The position numbers and the translations under genes are program-made. This document shows positions 1-9,000 of a DNA stretch of 64,000 nucleotides, piece after piece. The stretch spans positions 292,463 to 356,462 of the forward strand of contig JAGIAT010000005.1 of NCBI GenBank assembly GCA_017744715.1, written 5' to 3'. The DNA is from Niabella sp. Its GTDB lineage: Bacteria; Bacteroidota; Bacteroidia; Chitinophagales; Chitinophagaceae. The notes beneath the pieces are model-generated. The model had not been told where the DNA came from. It did not search any database and worked only from the letters and a program-made list of their open reading frames with translations. Position 1 is the first letter of the stretch, and every line of letters starts with the position of its first letter.

Positions 1-314
1 TTTATTATAACTTAAGTGCGCAAATATAAGAGAAATTGATTTTTATTCGGTTGTGTTTGCGGTTATTTAAAGATTATTAAAGCTTAACGGTCGTTTGTGA
101 AAAATATTTAAATGAAATAGCATGCAGCTATTTGATATTTTGAAAAGCGGTAAGAGACCGCTTCGCCGCGCCTTTATACATTACGGCAGAAAAACCAGCT
201 TCCTGATCAACCCGGGTCAGGGAGCCGCTGGGCTGGGGGAGGATGGTGCTGATTTTGGCGGCATACGCATAGCCGGGCGTAATGCTCCTGGAATAAGGGC
301 CACCACAGGAAGGA
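1..314. other. Left-edge non-coding stretch
   Basis: No convincing gene is seen. The first 120 bases are AT-rich, as in an intergenic spacer. Bases about 125-330 are GC-richer and open on both strands, but neither reading gives a recognisable protein, and the stretch lies directly downstream of the transposase on the minus strand. It may be part of the transposable element or a multicopy spacer. Confidence 0.4.
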
Positions 315-773
315 TCAGCACCATTCAAACAAATATTTTTCATCAAAAGGAACGTCAAATGTGTTCAGGAATTCCAGGTATTCGGTTTTGAATGTTTTCT
401 TTTGATGATGTGTTTCCTGGTTTAAAATATAATTGTATACGTGTTCAATTTGTGAATGGGCATAGGAAAACGCGCCGAATCCTTCCTGCCAGGAAAATTT
501 GCCGTTGACGAGGTGCCGGTCATTGATGAAATTGGAGGAATTGTTTTTAATATCTCTTACAAGATCCGAAATGGCCATAGCCGGTCGCAATCCTACAAAA
601 ATATGGAGGTGATCCGGCATACCGTTTACGATAATCGATTTTTGCCCCTTGCCTTTGATGATTCCCGCAATATATTTATGAAGGTCATCCTTCCAGGTGC
701 GATGAATCAGGTTTTGCCTGCCTTTTACGGCAAAAACTATCTGAATGTAAATTTGGGAATAGGTTCCAGCCAT
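315..773 (-). mobile_element. IS200-like / RAYT family transposase
   Basis: Single-domain Y1 transposase of 152 aa, the usual size for the IS200/IS605 TnpA and REP-associated (RAYT) families, which nick and join single-stranded DNA through a tyrosine. The HUH-type motif DHLHIFVG is present near residue 55. The helix carrying the catalytic Tyr is probably the YNYILNQETHH segment near residue 113. The start ATG gives MAGTYSQIYIQIVFAVKGR, the standard N-terminus of this family. It stands alone with no TnpB/IscB partner. REP-like palindromes lie just upstream (804-1066), which favours a domesticated RAYT over a mobile insertion sequence. The family call is from motifs; the RAYT assignment is inferred from the repeats. 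Confidence 0.85.
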
Positions 774-803
774 GATTTTGGTTTTTTATAGGTTATAAAA
801 TGT

Positions 804-819
804 CACCCCTTCGGGGTTG
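804..819. repeat. REP-like palindrome 1
   Basis: Short inverted repeat CACCCC-TTCG-GGGTTG, about 30 bases upstream of the transposase start. It has the same CCCC/GGGG core as the two copies at 995-1011 and 1047-1066 but in the opposite orientation. Confidence 0.6.
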
Positions 820-994
820 TGTCTGCGTCAAGGTTTGTGTTATAATTATATCAGTCTTGCGGACTTATTGTTATGTGCCATTTGGCTCTTTAAAGTTAGA
901 TAACTTTAATCAGAATCATGCTGCTTTGACGAAAAAACGAGCGGCTCAAACGTAGGCAGGGTACTTGTATATAAAAAGGAAATGGGCAAATCCA

Positions 995-1011
995 AACCCC
1001 GAAGGGGTGTT
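995..1011. repeat. REP-like palindrome 2
   Basis: AAACCCC-GAA-GGGGTGTT, an imperfect inverted repeat with the same core and flanks as the copy at 1047-1066, 36 bases away. With the transposase at 315-773 it looks like a RAYT/REP locus. Confidence 0.6.
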
Positions 1012-1046
1012 AGAATTCTAGCACGTTCAATAGGGAAATTTTATTT

Positions 1047-1066
1047 CAACCCCGGAGGGGTGATAG
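1047..1066. repeat. REP-like palindrome 3
   Basis: CAACCCC-GGA-GGGGTGATAG hairpin just beyond the stop codon of the fructosamine-kinase-like gene (minus strand, ends at 1077). It could also act as a weak transcription stop for that gene. No T-tract follows on the minus strand. Confidence 0.55.
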
Positions 1067-1076
1067 AGCGATTGTG

Positions 1077-1928
1077 TTACGAAAATGACGCCAGTATATT
1101 TTTCACATCACGGATATAATGCCCGCCAAAGATCCAGGCGTGCAACAGCAACGGATAAAGCTGGGCATAAGGCAACCGCTGTTCCCATCCGGGTTGCAGC
1201 GGGCAGGTTTGATGATAGGCGTCGTAGAAGGCGGTATCAAATCCGCCAAACAGGCGGGTCATGCCAATATCCATTTCCCGGTGACCATAATATACCGCGG
1301 GGTCAAACAGGGCCGGTGTTCCATCCCGCAGGAATAGCAGGTTCCCGTTCCACAGGTCTCCATGCAGCAGCGCTGGTGCTTCGTCCGGAAAAAGATCCGG
1401 TAACCGGTTGCAGAAATTGCCGGCATTGGCGAGGTCTGTCTTGTTCAATTTCCCGGTATCCATCAGCAACCGAACCAGGGGAAGGATCCGCCGGGTGCTG
1501 TAAAATTCCGGCCAGGTTTCCGCAGGCGTATTGTCCTGGGGCCATACCGCCAGGTAATTGTCCTCCGCCAGCCCAAAAAAGGGCTGTGGTTTTCCGTGCA
1601 TTTTTGCCAGGCCCCGCCCAAACGCTTCCCAAGCGTGTTGTGATGGCGTATGGGCATCCAGCCATTCCAGCAACAGATATTGATCGGAACCGGCTACACC
1701 CCATTTTAATGGAGCCGGCACCCGCAACACATCAGCGCCTGCAAGTTCGCGCAGGCCGGCAGCTTCTTTTTCAAATAACCGGGCATAGGGGTGGAGCTGA
1801 TTGATCTTCAGGAAGTAAGTTGTGTGGCCTGCATGCAAACAGTACGAGCGGTTGATATCGCCTCCCTGAACCGGGTGATACGTGGCGCCGGGCAACCCCA
1901 ACTGGAGAAGAATGGCATCGGAAATCAT
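1077..1928 (-). CDS. Fructosamine kinase family protein
   Basis: 283 aa, the usual length for the fructosamine-3-kinase / ketosamine-3-kinase family. These cytoplasmic aminoglycoside-phosphotransferase-fold enzymes phosphorylate sugars attached to protein amines, which then detach (deglycation). An N-terminal GGDINRSY glycine-rich region and FLKIN (likely ATP-binding Lys) are followed by the Brenner-type catalytic motif LLHGDLWNGN near residue 190. DPAVYYGHREMDIGMT and a C-terminal LYPLLLHAWIFGG are highly typical of the family. It starts at the only suitable ATG and stands alone. The natural substrate in bacteria is not known; other small-molecule kinases with this fold are the alternative. 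Confidence 0.9.
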   Translation of the reverse strand: MISDAILLQLGLPGATYHPVQGGDINRSYCLHAGHTTYFLKINQLHPYARLFEKEAAGLRELAGADVLRVPAPLKWGVAGSDQYLLLEWLDAHTPSQHAWEAFGRGLAKMHGKPQPFFGLAEDNYLAVWPQDNTPAETWPEFYSTRRILPLVRLLMDTGKLNKTDLANAGNFCNRLPDLFPDEAPALLHGDLWNGNLLFLRDGTPALFDPAVYYGHREMDIGMTRLFGGFDTAFYDAYHQTCPLQPGWEQRLPYAQLYPLLLHAWIFGGHYIRDVKNILASFS

Positions 1929-2128
1929 ATAACGGCAAGTTAAAACAGATTCCGGAAATGCCGCTTGCCGCCACTGACCGTTTTGAGCCCTCCATTCACC
2001 GGTTTTATCCCAATTTTAGGTGTGGGATCGTAAAAGGGCCGTTATTTTACAGGTTACCATCGTGGAAAACAGGTATTATAGGTGAGCCGGTTCCGTTTTT
2101 TGAAAAAGCGGTACCGGGCCGCTGGATG

Positions 2129-2158
2129 TTCGGAATCCAAATATTTAAAGTAAGTTTG
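2129..2158 (+). promoter_or_regulatory. Candidate Bacteroidota promoter of the kinase/SEDS-PBP cluster
   Basis: A perfect TAnnTTTG -7 box (TAAGTTTG, 2151-2158) lies 68 bases upstream of the first gene of the cluster. A weak -33-like TTCG at 2129-2132 sits 18 bases before it. The rest of the 1929-2225 spacer shows no other structure. Only the -7 box is a strong match. Confidence 0.45.
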
Positions 2159-2225
2159 GAATATCATTGGCGGGTGCCGTTAAAGGCTGGATTATTATAA
2201 GCAGATCAAGCAAGTAAAACAAGGA

Positions 2226-3743
2226 ATGGAGAATACAACCATCAACGGTTATAAGCTGAAGTATAAATTGGGCGAAGGGGGGATGGCCGAGGTTTGGTAT
2301 GCAGAAAACTACCTGCAAAAGCCGGCTGCTGTAAAGGTACTTCAAAAGCGTTTTTGCGGGATGCCTGAAGTAGTGGGCCGTTTTGAAAACGAGGCCCGGC
2401 TGATGGTACACCTGAACCATCCGCATATCCGGAATATTTATGATTACTCTACCGTAGACGGCTGCCCCTGCATGATCATGGAATACCTGGAGGGGAAAGA
2501 TCTTGCACAACGGATGAAGGAGGGCGACCGCTTTTCCAACCTGCAACTGATCAGCTGGTGGAACGACCTTGTGGATGCGCTTCAGTATACCCATCGTAAA
2601 AATATCATTCACCGGGATATAAAGCCCTCCAATCTCTTTCTGACGGAAGACGGGCAGATCAAGATTCTTGATTTTGGAATTGCCAAACTGCGGGATAATG
2701 TAACCGTAACGCAAACCGGCTCCCGCATGGGAACGCTGATGTACATGAGCCCGGAGCAGGTGTACGATGTAAAAACTTTATCGTATAAAACAGATATTTA
2801 TTCCCTTGCGGTAACGTTTTATCATCTCGTGAGCGGAACGGCTCCTTACGATGCTTCCGGGATGTCTGATTTTGAAATCCAGGAGCATATTGTACGCAAG
2901 CCCATCGATATCTCGGCGCTCCCCGATCCCTGGCGCGGCCTGCTTCCGCTATACCTGGGGAAAAATCCGGAAGACCGGAAAGAACTCCGGAAACTGGATG
3001 CCGGAATCACCAGGAACGACGAAACGATCATATTTACCCCGGTGCCACCGCAGCCCATCGAAAATATTTACCCGCCGCTGTCTACGCATCCGGCAAAAAA
3101 AACAGGCTCCAGCCGTTTCGGATATATTTTCCTGGTTTTCCTGGTTGTAAGCGGGTTAATTGTTTTTGCATTGAACAAGGATGAGATCCTGGGTATGTTT
3201 GGCGTAACACCGGACGCCAAAAAGCCTGAAACGGAAGTACCGGCGCCAAAACCACGTCCCAAAAAACAGGAACCGCCCGAGCCGCAGCTGACGCAGCCGG
3301 AAGATACGGTTGCTGCTCAAAACGATACCATGACATCTACACAGGTGGTAACCAGTGAAGACCTTGGACAAAAAGAAGCGGCCATTAAAAACAGGATCAA
3401 CGATTATTACCGCATGCGGCAGGACTGTGGCAGTTTGTCCCGGTTTTTCAGGGATACGGTGCAACAATATTATAACCGCTCCAATGAGTTATTGGTCCGT
3501 ATTCAAAAAGAATGTGTGGCCTATCATGGAAAATGGCGGTTTACAGAGGCGGATATTACCAATTCATCTTATGTGTTTACCTACAATCCGAATGGGAATA
3601 CCTATGTGGATTTTAGCATGCTGTATAAGATCCGGCAAAATGAAGAAGATGACTGGATCCCTTATAACATCGATGTATCGGTAGTATTTGACAAGGAAAT
3701 GAAGATTGTACGGATCGTGGAACGGAGGATCGAGAAGCTTTGA
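2226..3743 (+). CDS. Membrane-anchored Ser/Thr protein kinase with novel extracytoplasmic domain
   Basis: 505 aa. An N-terminal Hanks-type kinase domain (about 1-280) has the glycine loop GEGGMAEV (16-23), ATP-anchoring K37, catalytic HRDIKPSN with D131, the DFG loop DFGIAKL and MSPEQ in place of APE. A membrane segment near residues 298-318 (FLVFLVVSGLIVFAL) follows. Next is a Pro/Lys-rich linker (PAPKPRPKKQEPPEP) and a C-terminal extracytoplasmic region of about 110 aa that shows no PASTA-type repeats and that I do not recognise. It is the first gene of a co-directional cluster with an FhaA-like protein, a PP2C phosphatase and a SEDS-PBP fusion, so it probably phosphorylates partners that control cell-wall synthesis. 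The kinase assignment is certain; its targets are inferred. Confidence 0.93.
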   Translation: MENTTINGYKLKYKLGEGGMAEVWYAENYLQKPAAVKVLQKRFCGMPEVVGRFENEARLMVHLNHPHIRNIYDYSTVDGCPCMIMEYLEGKDLAQRMKEGDRFSNLQLISWWNDLVDALQYTHRKNIIHRDIKPSNLFLTEDGQIKILDFGIAKLRDNVTVTQTGSRMGTLMYMSPEQVYDVKTLSYKTDIYSLAVTFYHLVSGTAPYDASGMSDFEIQEHIVRKPIDISALPDPWRGLLPLYLGKNPEDRKELRKLDAGITRNDETIIFTPVPPQPIENIYPPLSTHPAKKTGSSRFGYIFLVFLVVSGLIVFALNKDEILGMFGVTPDAKKPETEVPAPKPRPKKQEPPEPQLTQPEDTVAAQNDTMTSTQVVTSEDLGQKEAAIKNRINDYYRMRQDCGSLSRFFRDTVQQYYNRSNELLVRIQKECVAYHGKWRFTEADITNSSYVFTYNPNGNTYVDFSMLYKIRQNEEDDWIPYNIDVSVVFDKEMKIVRIVERRIEKL

Positions 3744-3744
3744 T

Positions 3745-3836
3745 GAACAAGTTTCAGGTTTAACCTTTCAAGTTTGAGGTTGGGGACCGTTGTTATGCTC
3801 AATGTGATCTCAAATTGAAAATTGAAAATTGAAAAT
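3745..3836. repeat. Simple spacer repeats before the FhaA-like gene
   Basis: Contains CAAGTTT-type near-repeats and then three tandem AATTGAA/ATTGAAA units directly before the ATG at 3837. Similar heptad-like spacer repeats occur at 58432-58492, 62554-62618 and 63742-63801. Confidence 0.5.
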
Positions 3837-4784
3837 ATGTTTGATAAATTAAAAAGATGGCTGTTGCCGGATGAGGAGGAGGAGGAAGAAGTACGGTTAA
3901 CCAACCAGGCGCTGGTGGACCAGGTATTGATTTCTTTTAAGGAAACGGTGGAACGGGAATCCTTTAATAAACGGATGATGTATGACTGCAGTTATCTGAT
4001 CCTGATGCGGCCGGAAGATTACCGGCATGCCGAGCTGCGGCTGGCCGGTATTACAGAAGGCATCCTGGATGAGTTTTATGACTATATCAATCAGCGTAAG
4101 GATCAGTACCCCCGTTACGAGCCCATCGGAAGTTTTTGGGATTTTCAGTATTGTCCGGCAGAACGCGGTGTAGATAACCAGGAGATTGAGCCGGGTACCA
4201 TACAGGTGGTCAGCACACCCACTTCCGAAAAGTCCTGGTCGGAGCTTTCGTCTGAACATATTAAGGTTTCGGTGAGCAGCAAGCACTCGAAATACTCCAA
4301 ATATGATCTGAACCCTACTACTTTTTCGAACATCGATATATTATCCAAGGGGCATTTCCGGGTAAAATTCCGGAAAGAATTCCTGGGCGATTTTACATCT
4401 GTACAGGCACCGCCCGCAGGTTCACGCAACAGTGTGGCACCGGATAAGCTGGCAACCATCCAGTTTGTGCTGAACAAACAGCGGTATAGCTTCCCGATGC
4501 GCGAAAAGCAATTAAAAATTACGAAGGCGATCGATGGAATGACAAGTACGGCAACCTTGCTGTGCATCAATGAACCGAGCGGAAGTTTGCAAAAAGAGCA
4601 TATGATGATCCGGTATGATGAGGCGGCCAGGGCTTTTTATATTGCATTGTTTGCGGATGCTTTTGTAAATGAACAAAAGCTGGAATTGAGCCGGGTAGGC
4701 GAAAACCCCGTATGGCATCCATTGAAAAGTGAATCGACGATCGTATGTGGAATTTTTCAGCTGGATTTTAAGGCGGCCGTATAG
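3837..4784 (+). CDS. FhaA-like protein (degenerate FHA, cluster adaptor)
   Basis: 315 aa from the ATG at 3837; an in-frame TTG at 3822 lies inside the spacer repeats and is a less likely start. MFDKLKRWL and an acidic patch (DEEEEEE) lead into an N-terminal alpha/beta region (about 25-110) reminiscent of the DUF3662 domain of actinobacterial FhaA, including YDCSYLILMRPEDY. A Ser-rich middle follows, and the C-terminal 110 aa have the beta-rich rhythm of an FHA domain without clear Gly-Arg/Ser-His signature residues. It lies between the kinase and the phosphatase. It is likely a cytoplasmic adaptor; that role is inferred from context, since the domain match is weak. Confidence 0.5.
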   Translation: MFDKLKRWLLPDEEEEEEVRLTNQALVDQVLISFKETVERESFNKRMMYDCSYLILMRPEDYRHAELRLAGITEGILDEFYDYINQRKDQYPRYEPIGSFWDFQYCPAERGVDNQEIEPGTIQVVSTPTSEKSWSELSSEHIKVSVSSKHSKYSKYDLNPTTFSNIDILSKGHFRVKFRKEFLGDFTSVQAPPAGSRNSVAPDKLATIQFVLNKQRYSFPMREKQLKITKAIDGMTSTATLLCINEPSGSLQKEHMMIRYDEAARAFYIALFADAFVNEQKLELSRVGENPVWHPLKSESTIVCGIFQLDFKAAV

Positions 4785-4855
4785 CCGGTTTGGATGAGGG
4801 ATCTGTTATTTTAATTTTTTCCCCGGTAACCACCGGGATCTAATTCTGGGAAACT

Positions 4856-4921
4856 ATGCTGGGTACCATAATGCTGATATTTATCATCCTGGTGTTTCTG
4901 TTACAATCTAAAGTGAAATAA
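4856..4921 (+). CDS. Candidate 21-aa membrane micropeptide, coupled to the PP2C gene
   Basis: A short ORF reading MLGTIMLIFIILVFLLQSKVK: one hydrophobic helix and a short positive tail. Its TAA overlaps the ATG of the phosphatase by one base (TAATG at 4919-4923), the usual arrangement for translational coupling, and it fills the otherwise empty end of the 4785-4920 gap. No family is recognised. It could be a leader peptide that sets phosphatase translation or a small membrane protein. Chance cannot be excluded for so short a reading frame. Confidence 0.4.
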   Translation: MLGTIMLIFIILVFLLQSKVK

Positions 4922-6042
4922 TGAGCAGGACGGTCGTTTTACATGCACAAACGGATCTGGGCCGCAGGCGGGAGGAGAATGAAGATAATTTCATTGCCGT
5001 TTCCGGTCTTTGGGGAACGCCTTCCCGGGCGCTGGCCGGGGCCATCGACGGCGTGGGCGGTTATGAGGGTGGCGCGGAAGCTGCCCTGATTGCCAAGGAA
5101 ACCATTGAGGAATATTTACAACATTTCAGTTTCGGTGCCCCGCTGCAATTATTGAAGGAAGCCGCAATTGCCGCCAACAATAAAATCTTTGAGCAGCGAA
5201 GAGAACATGCCACGCTCAGCCGTATGAGCTGTGTACTTTCTGTAGCGGTGCTGGATGCGGATAAGGAAATGATGTATATCGCCCATGTAGGCGACAGCCG
5301 TGGTTATGTTTACCGCAATGGAAGTATGCTAAAGATCACCCGAGACCATTCTGCTGTTGGAATGAAGGAGGACAGTGGTTATCTTACCGAGGCGGAGGCC
5401 ATGCAGCACCCGCGCCGGAATGAGATCAGTAAGATGGCCGGTGAACAATTCCTGGATGCCGAAGATTCCAATAATTACTTTGATATTGCGGAACACAGTT
5501 TTTTGCCCGAAGATATCGCACTGTTTTGTTCAGACGGTCTTACAGACCTGGTAACACAGGCACAGATGGCAGAAATCCTGTCTGCTCCCGGTTCGCTGCA
5601 GCTTAAAACACAGCAGCTGATTGATAAAGCCAATGAGTTGGGTGGAAAAGACAATATCACCGTGGTGCTGGCCACATATACGGCTGCGAAAAAGCCCGGA
5701 CGTAAAAGAACAAAGGAAGCCATCGAAATCCCCATTGCCACCCCCAGTTATGAATCCAATGAAGTAATGCCCGCTATGAATACCTCTTCTGCCAAAAAAA
5801 AAATAAAGCTGCTGCCGGTTATCATCGCATTTATCGTAGGCTTTTTGGTGAACTGGACAGGAACCCGGTCTTTTTTTGGCACAAAAGAGCAACCTGCTCC
5901 CGTGCCGGATACGATCGCCGTTCCCCTGGATAGTTTGCCGGTTGCGGACAGCGCCCGGTTGCGGCAACTGGATACATTGATTAATGCAACGGACACCATT
6001 TACCGGGATAGTGTTCGCCGCAATGCACTGCAAGGTTATTAA
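4921..6042 (+). CDS. Membrane-anchored PP2C-family Ser/Thr phosphatase (PstP-like)
   Basis: 373 aa. The N-terminal metal-dependent PP2C domain (about 1-260) shows the family motifs in order: RREENEDNF, GAIDGVGGYEGG, AHVGDSRGY, TRDHS, CSDGLTDLV and GGKDNITVVLA, giving the aspartates for two Mn/Mg ions. The loop has extra residues (GLWGTPSRAL) before the DGVGG motif. A linker with a basic KKKIK stretch precedes one membrane helix near 297-315 (LLPVIIAFIVGFLVNW), and a short extracytoplasmic tail of about 55 aa follows. It is 3 bases from the SEDS-PBP gene and coupled to the micropeptide upstream. It most likely reverses the two cluster kinases, as PstP does in actinobacteria; that pairing is inferred. 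Confidence 0.92.
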   Translation: MSRTVVLHAQTDLGRRREENEDNFIAVSGLWGTPSRALAGAIDGVGGYEGGAEAALIAKETIEEYLQHFSFGAPLQLLKEAAIAANNKIFEQRREHATLSRMSCVLSVAVLDADKEMMYIAHVGDSRGYVYRNGSMLKITRDHSAVGMKEDSGYLTEAEAMQHPRRNEISKMAGEQFLDAEDSNNYFDIAEHSFLPEDIALFCSDGLTDLVTQAQMAEILSAPGSLQLKTQQLIDKANELGGKDNITVVLATYTAAKKPGRKRTKEAIEIPIATPSYESNEVMPAMNTSSAKKKIKLLPVIIAFIVGFLVNWTGTRSFFGTKEQPAPVPDTIAVPLDSLPVADSARLRQLDTLINATDTIYRDSVRRNALQGY

Positions 6043-6045
6043 GAA

Positions 6046-9000
6046 ATGAAGAAGAAAGTAACATTATATCCAAGAAGAATAGAGCGTGTGCTGCTGGCTG
6101 CCGTTACCTTGTTGATAGGCATTATGGCCTTCCAGTACTACCAGCATAAGAAAGATGATTTTATCAATTCCGACTATGGATACGAAAGCGGAAAAATGGT
6201 CAATCTTATTGCTCCGGTACAAGCCTCCACGCTGCAGCAGATCTTTGCAAAAGGGGGGTATTTTACCGACGAGGAATACATTCGTTTTATAGCAGGAAAA
6301 ATAAAAACGCTGGTAGAAAAACAGGGACAACTGCCCAACCTGGGAGCGCTGAATAAGAACAGCCTGATGATCCCGGCTACGGAATTTTTAAATACCTCCA
6401 GTGAATCGGGGAAACTCCGCTTTTTAAATGCGATTACCCAGCTGGATATGGACAGTGCGCTTTATGCCGCTGAATTAAAAAGTCCTGCAAAATATCCGGA
6501 TGAAGTAGCCGTGCAGAATACCAAGACCAAATTATCCATTCATGGAAAGATCCGGCTGGCAGCTTCCGACAGCAGCGGGGAGCAAACCGGGGCCGGGGTG
6601 CTGGTGAAGCTAACCGAAATTTTTCCGTCTAATTATTACGATACCCTCAGTATACAGGCGGGTAATGATCCGGTTGAATTCTTTGCGCGTACCAACGAAA
6701 ACGGATCGTATGAATTTTACAACCTGAAGGAAAACAGCAATTACCGGGTAATGGCAATAAAGCCGGGTTTTGATTTCGGCCCGGCGAAAGGAATTGCGGC
6801 CATTCAGGATGACCAGTCGTTTCATTTCACCGGGAAAACGCACCGGATCCGGATCCTGGACCGCACCGAGTTTCGCCAGATCAAAAACGATAAGATCTTT
6901 ACAGTGCGCACCCCTGCCAATTTCAAGAAAGAGTATTTTACGCACCTGGTATTGTTTGTGCTGGCGTTCTGGATCTTTCATTTTGTACTTTGGCTAAAGA
7001 ATTACCGGAGCGACCAGTTCATCCTGCCACTGTTGTTCTTTCTTTCCGGTACCGGTATTATTGTACTCTACAGTATGCAGGACCCGCTCCGTGATATCAT
7101 TCATGGAAGCGGTATGGCAGCCTGTGTGGTGGGCGTGCTGTTGTTCTTTTCCGTGGTGCTGTTCTTTCTTAAAGAGCATGCAGTGATGCGGTTTTACCAT
7201 TCAAAATGGTTTGATCCTGTATATAACCTGTTGCCGCTATCGGGCGGACTGAAAGCCCCGCGTGGTTATTCCTGGATGCTGTTGTCGATCCTGCTGATGC
7301 TGCTGCTGGCATTTATCGGTACTGGGCCGGAGGGCAGCGGTGTAAAAGTAAACCTGTTCGGGTTTCAGGTAAGCGAACTGTCGAAGATCTGCATGGTGGT
7401 ATTTTTTGCCGCTTATTTTGCCGTTAATTCAGAATATTTCCGCAACATTCCCGATAACCGCTGGCTGACGCGGAATAATATAAAGATGCTGTTGTTATTT
7501 GTATTCCTTTTAGGGGTGTATGCCTTGTTGGGAGACCTTGGGCCGGCGATTGTGCTTTGCCTGACGTTCTTATTTTTTTATGCGTTTGCAAAGGAAGAAT
7601 TTTTTCAGATGGTGCTGGCGGCTGTGATCTACGTGATCGCACTTTTAATCACCTCCCGTTTCATTAATAATGCGCAGCATAATTATCTGCCGTTGCTGGC
7701 GGCCCTCGCCTGCGCAGGCACCCTGGGCTATGCGTTCTTCAAAAAAAGGTATGAGTCCGTTGCCTTTATTATCCTGATCATTTCCTCCTTTATATTGCTG
7801 GCGGCGCTGCCTTTTGAATTTACGCAACGCCTGGCCGACCGGAACGGGATGTTTAAGGATATCTGGGAAAACAAGCTCATCGGCGGCGATCAGGTAGCAC
7901 ACGGGATCTGGTCACTGAATGCCGGTGGTTTCTTTGGTCAGGGGCTTGGAAAAGGATTCTCCAGTGTAATGCCCGCGTATCATACTGATATGATCCTGGA
8001 AAGCATGGGTGAGGAGCTGGGGCTGACGGCGTTGATTGCCGTGTTCCTGGCATTTGGATTATTAACCTACCGTTCCCTGCTGGCCGCCCGCCGCACGGGC
8101 AAACCTTTTCTTTTTTACCTGGTAGCGGGTATTGCCATTGCCACGATGCTCCAGTTTTTCCTGATTACAGCAGGCACCCTGGGGCTGATTCCACTCACGG
8201 GTATTTCGGTTCCCTTCCTCAGTAAGGGAAATGCGGGTATCATTATTACACTGGCTGCCTTCCTGATGGTATTATTGCTTTCGAATGAAAAGGGGGATGC
8301 ACTGGAAATGGAATATGTGAAAAAGAACTATGACAATGTAAATGCCTATGCCATTCTTACATTTTTTGCAGTACTGATCTTTTTTATCGGCACCCTGTTC
8401 TGGTACCAGTATAAATCGAATACCTATATTACCAAACCGGCGCTGGTATTGAATCGCAAGGGCGCCTGGCAATACAGTTATAATCCGCGCATCGGGATCT
8501 TTTTACGGGAGATCCGTTCCGGCAATATTTACGATCGCAATGGTGTGTTACTGGCTACATCCAACAAGGCCACTTTTGACAAGTTTAAAAATAAGCTGAT
8601 TCCTTTGGGCGCCAATCCTGCATTGTATGCAGAACAATTGAAGAGAGACCAGAACCGGTATTACCCTTTCGGTGCAGACCTTTTATTTTGGTTGGGGGAT
8701 TATAATAAGGAAATCGCCAATGAAGAGGCTGCGGGATATGCGGCAGAATACCGGCATTACACGTTGTTGAAAGGCTTTGATGTTACCTATGCAACCGCGC
8801 AAAAAACATCTGACCGGTACCGGGAAGACCGTTTCCTGCCCGTTACTCAAAAAGAGTCGGAGCTGGTTAAGTATGATTACAGTGCCCTGGCACCTATTTT
8901 GAAAGAAGGTAAAGACGGTCAATGGGTAGAACTGCAAAACAATAAGGACAAGGATATACAGCTGTCGCTGGATGTGGCACTCAACCAGAAGATCAGTGCA

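Noticed and set aside
122..391. Overlapping open frames on both strands at the left edge
   Set aside because: Neither gives a recognisable product; more likely a GC-rich non-coding or repeat sequence next to the transposase.
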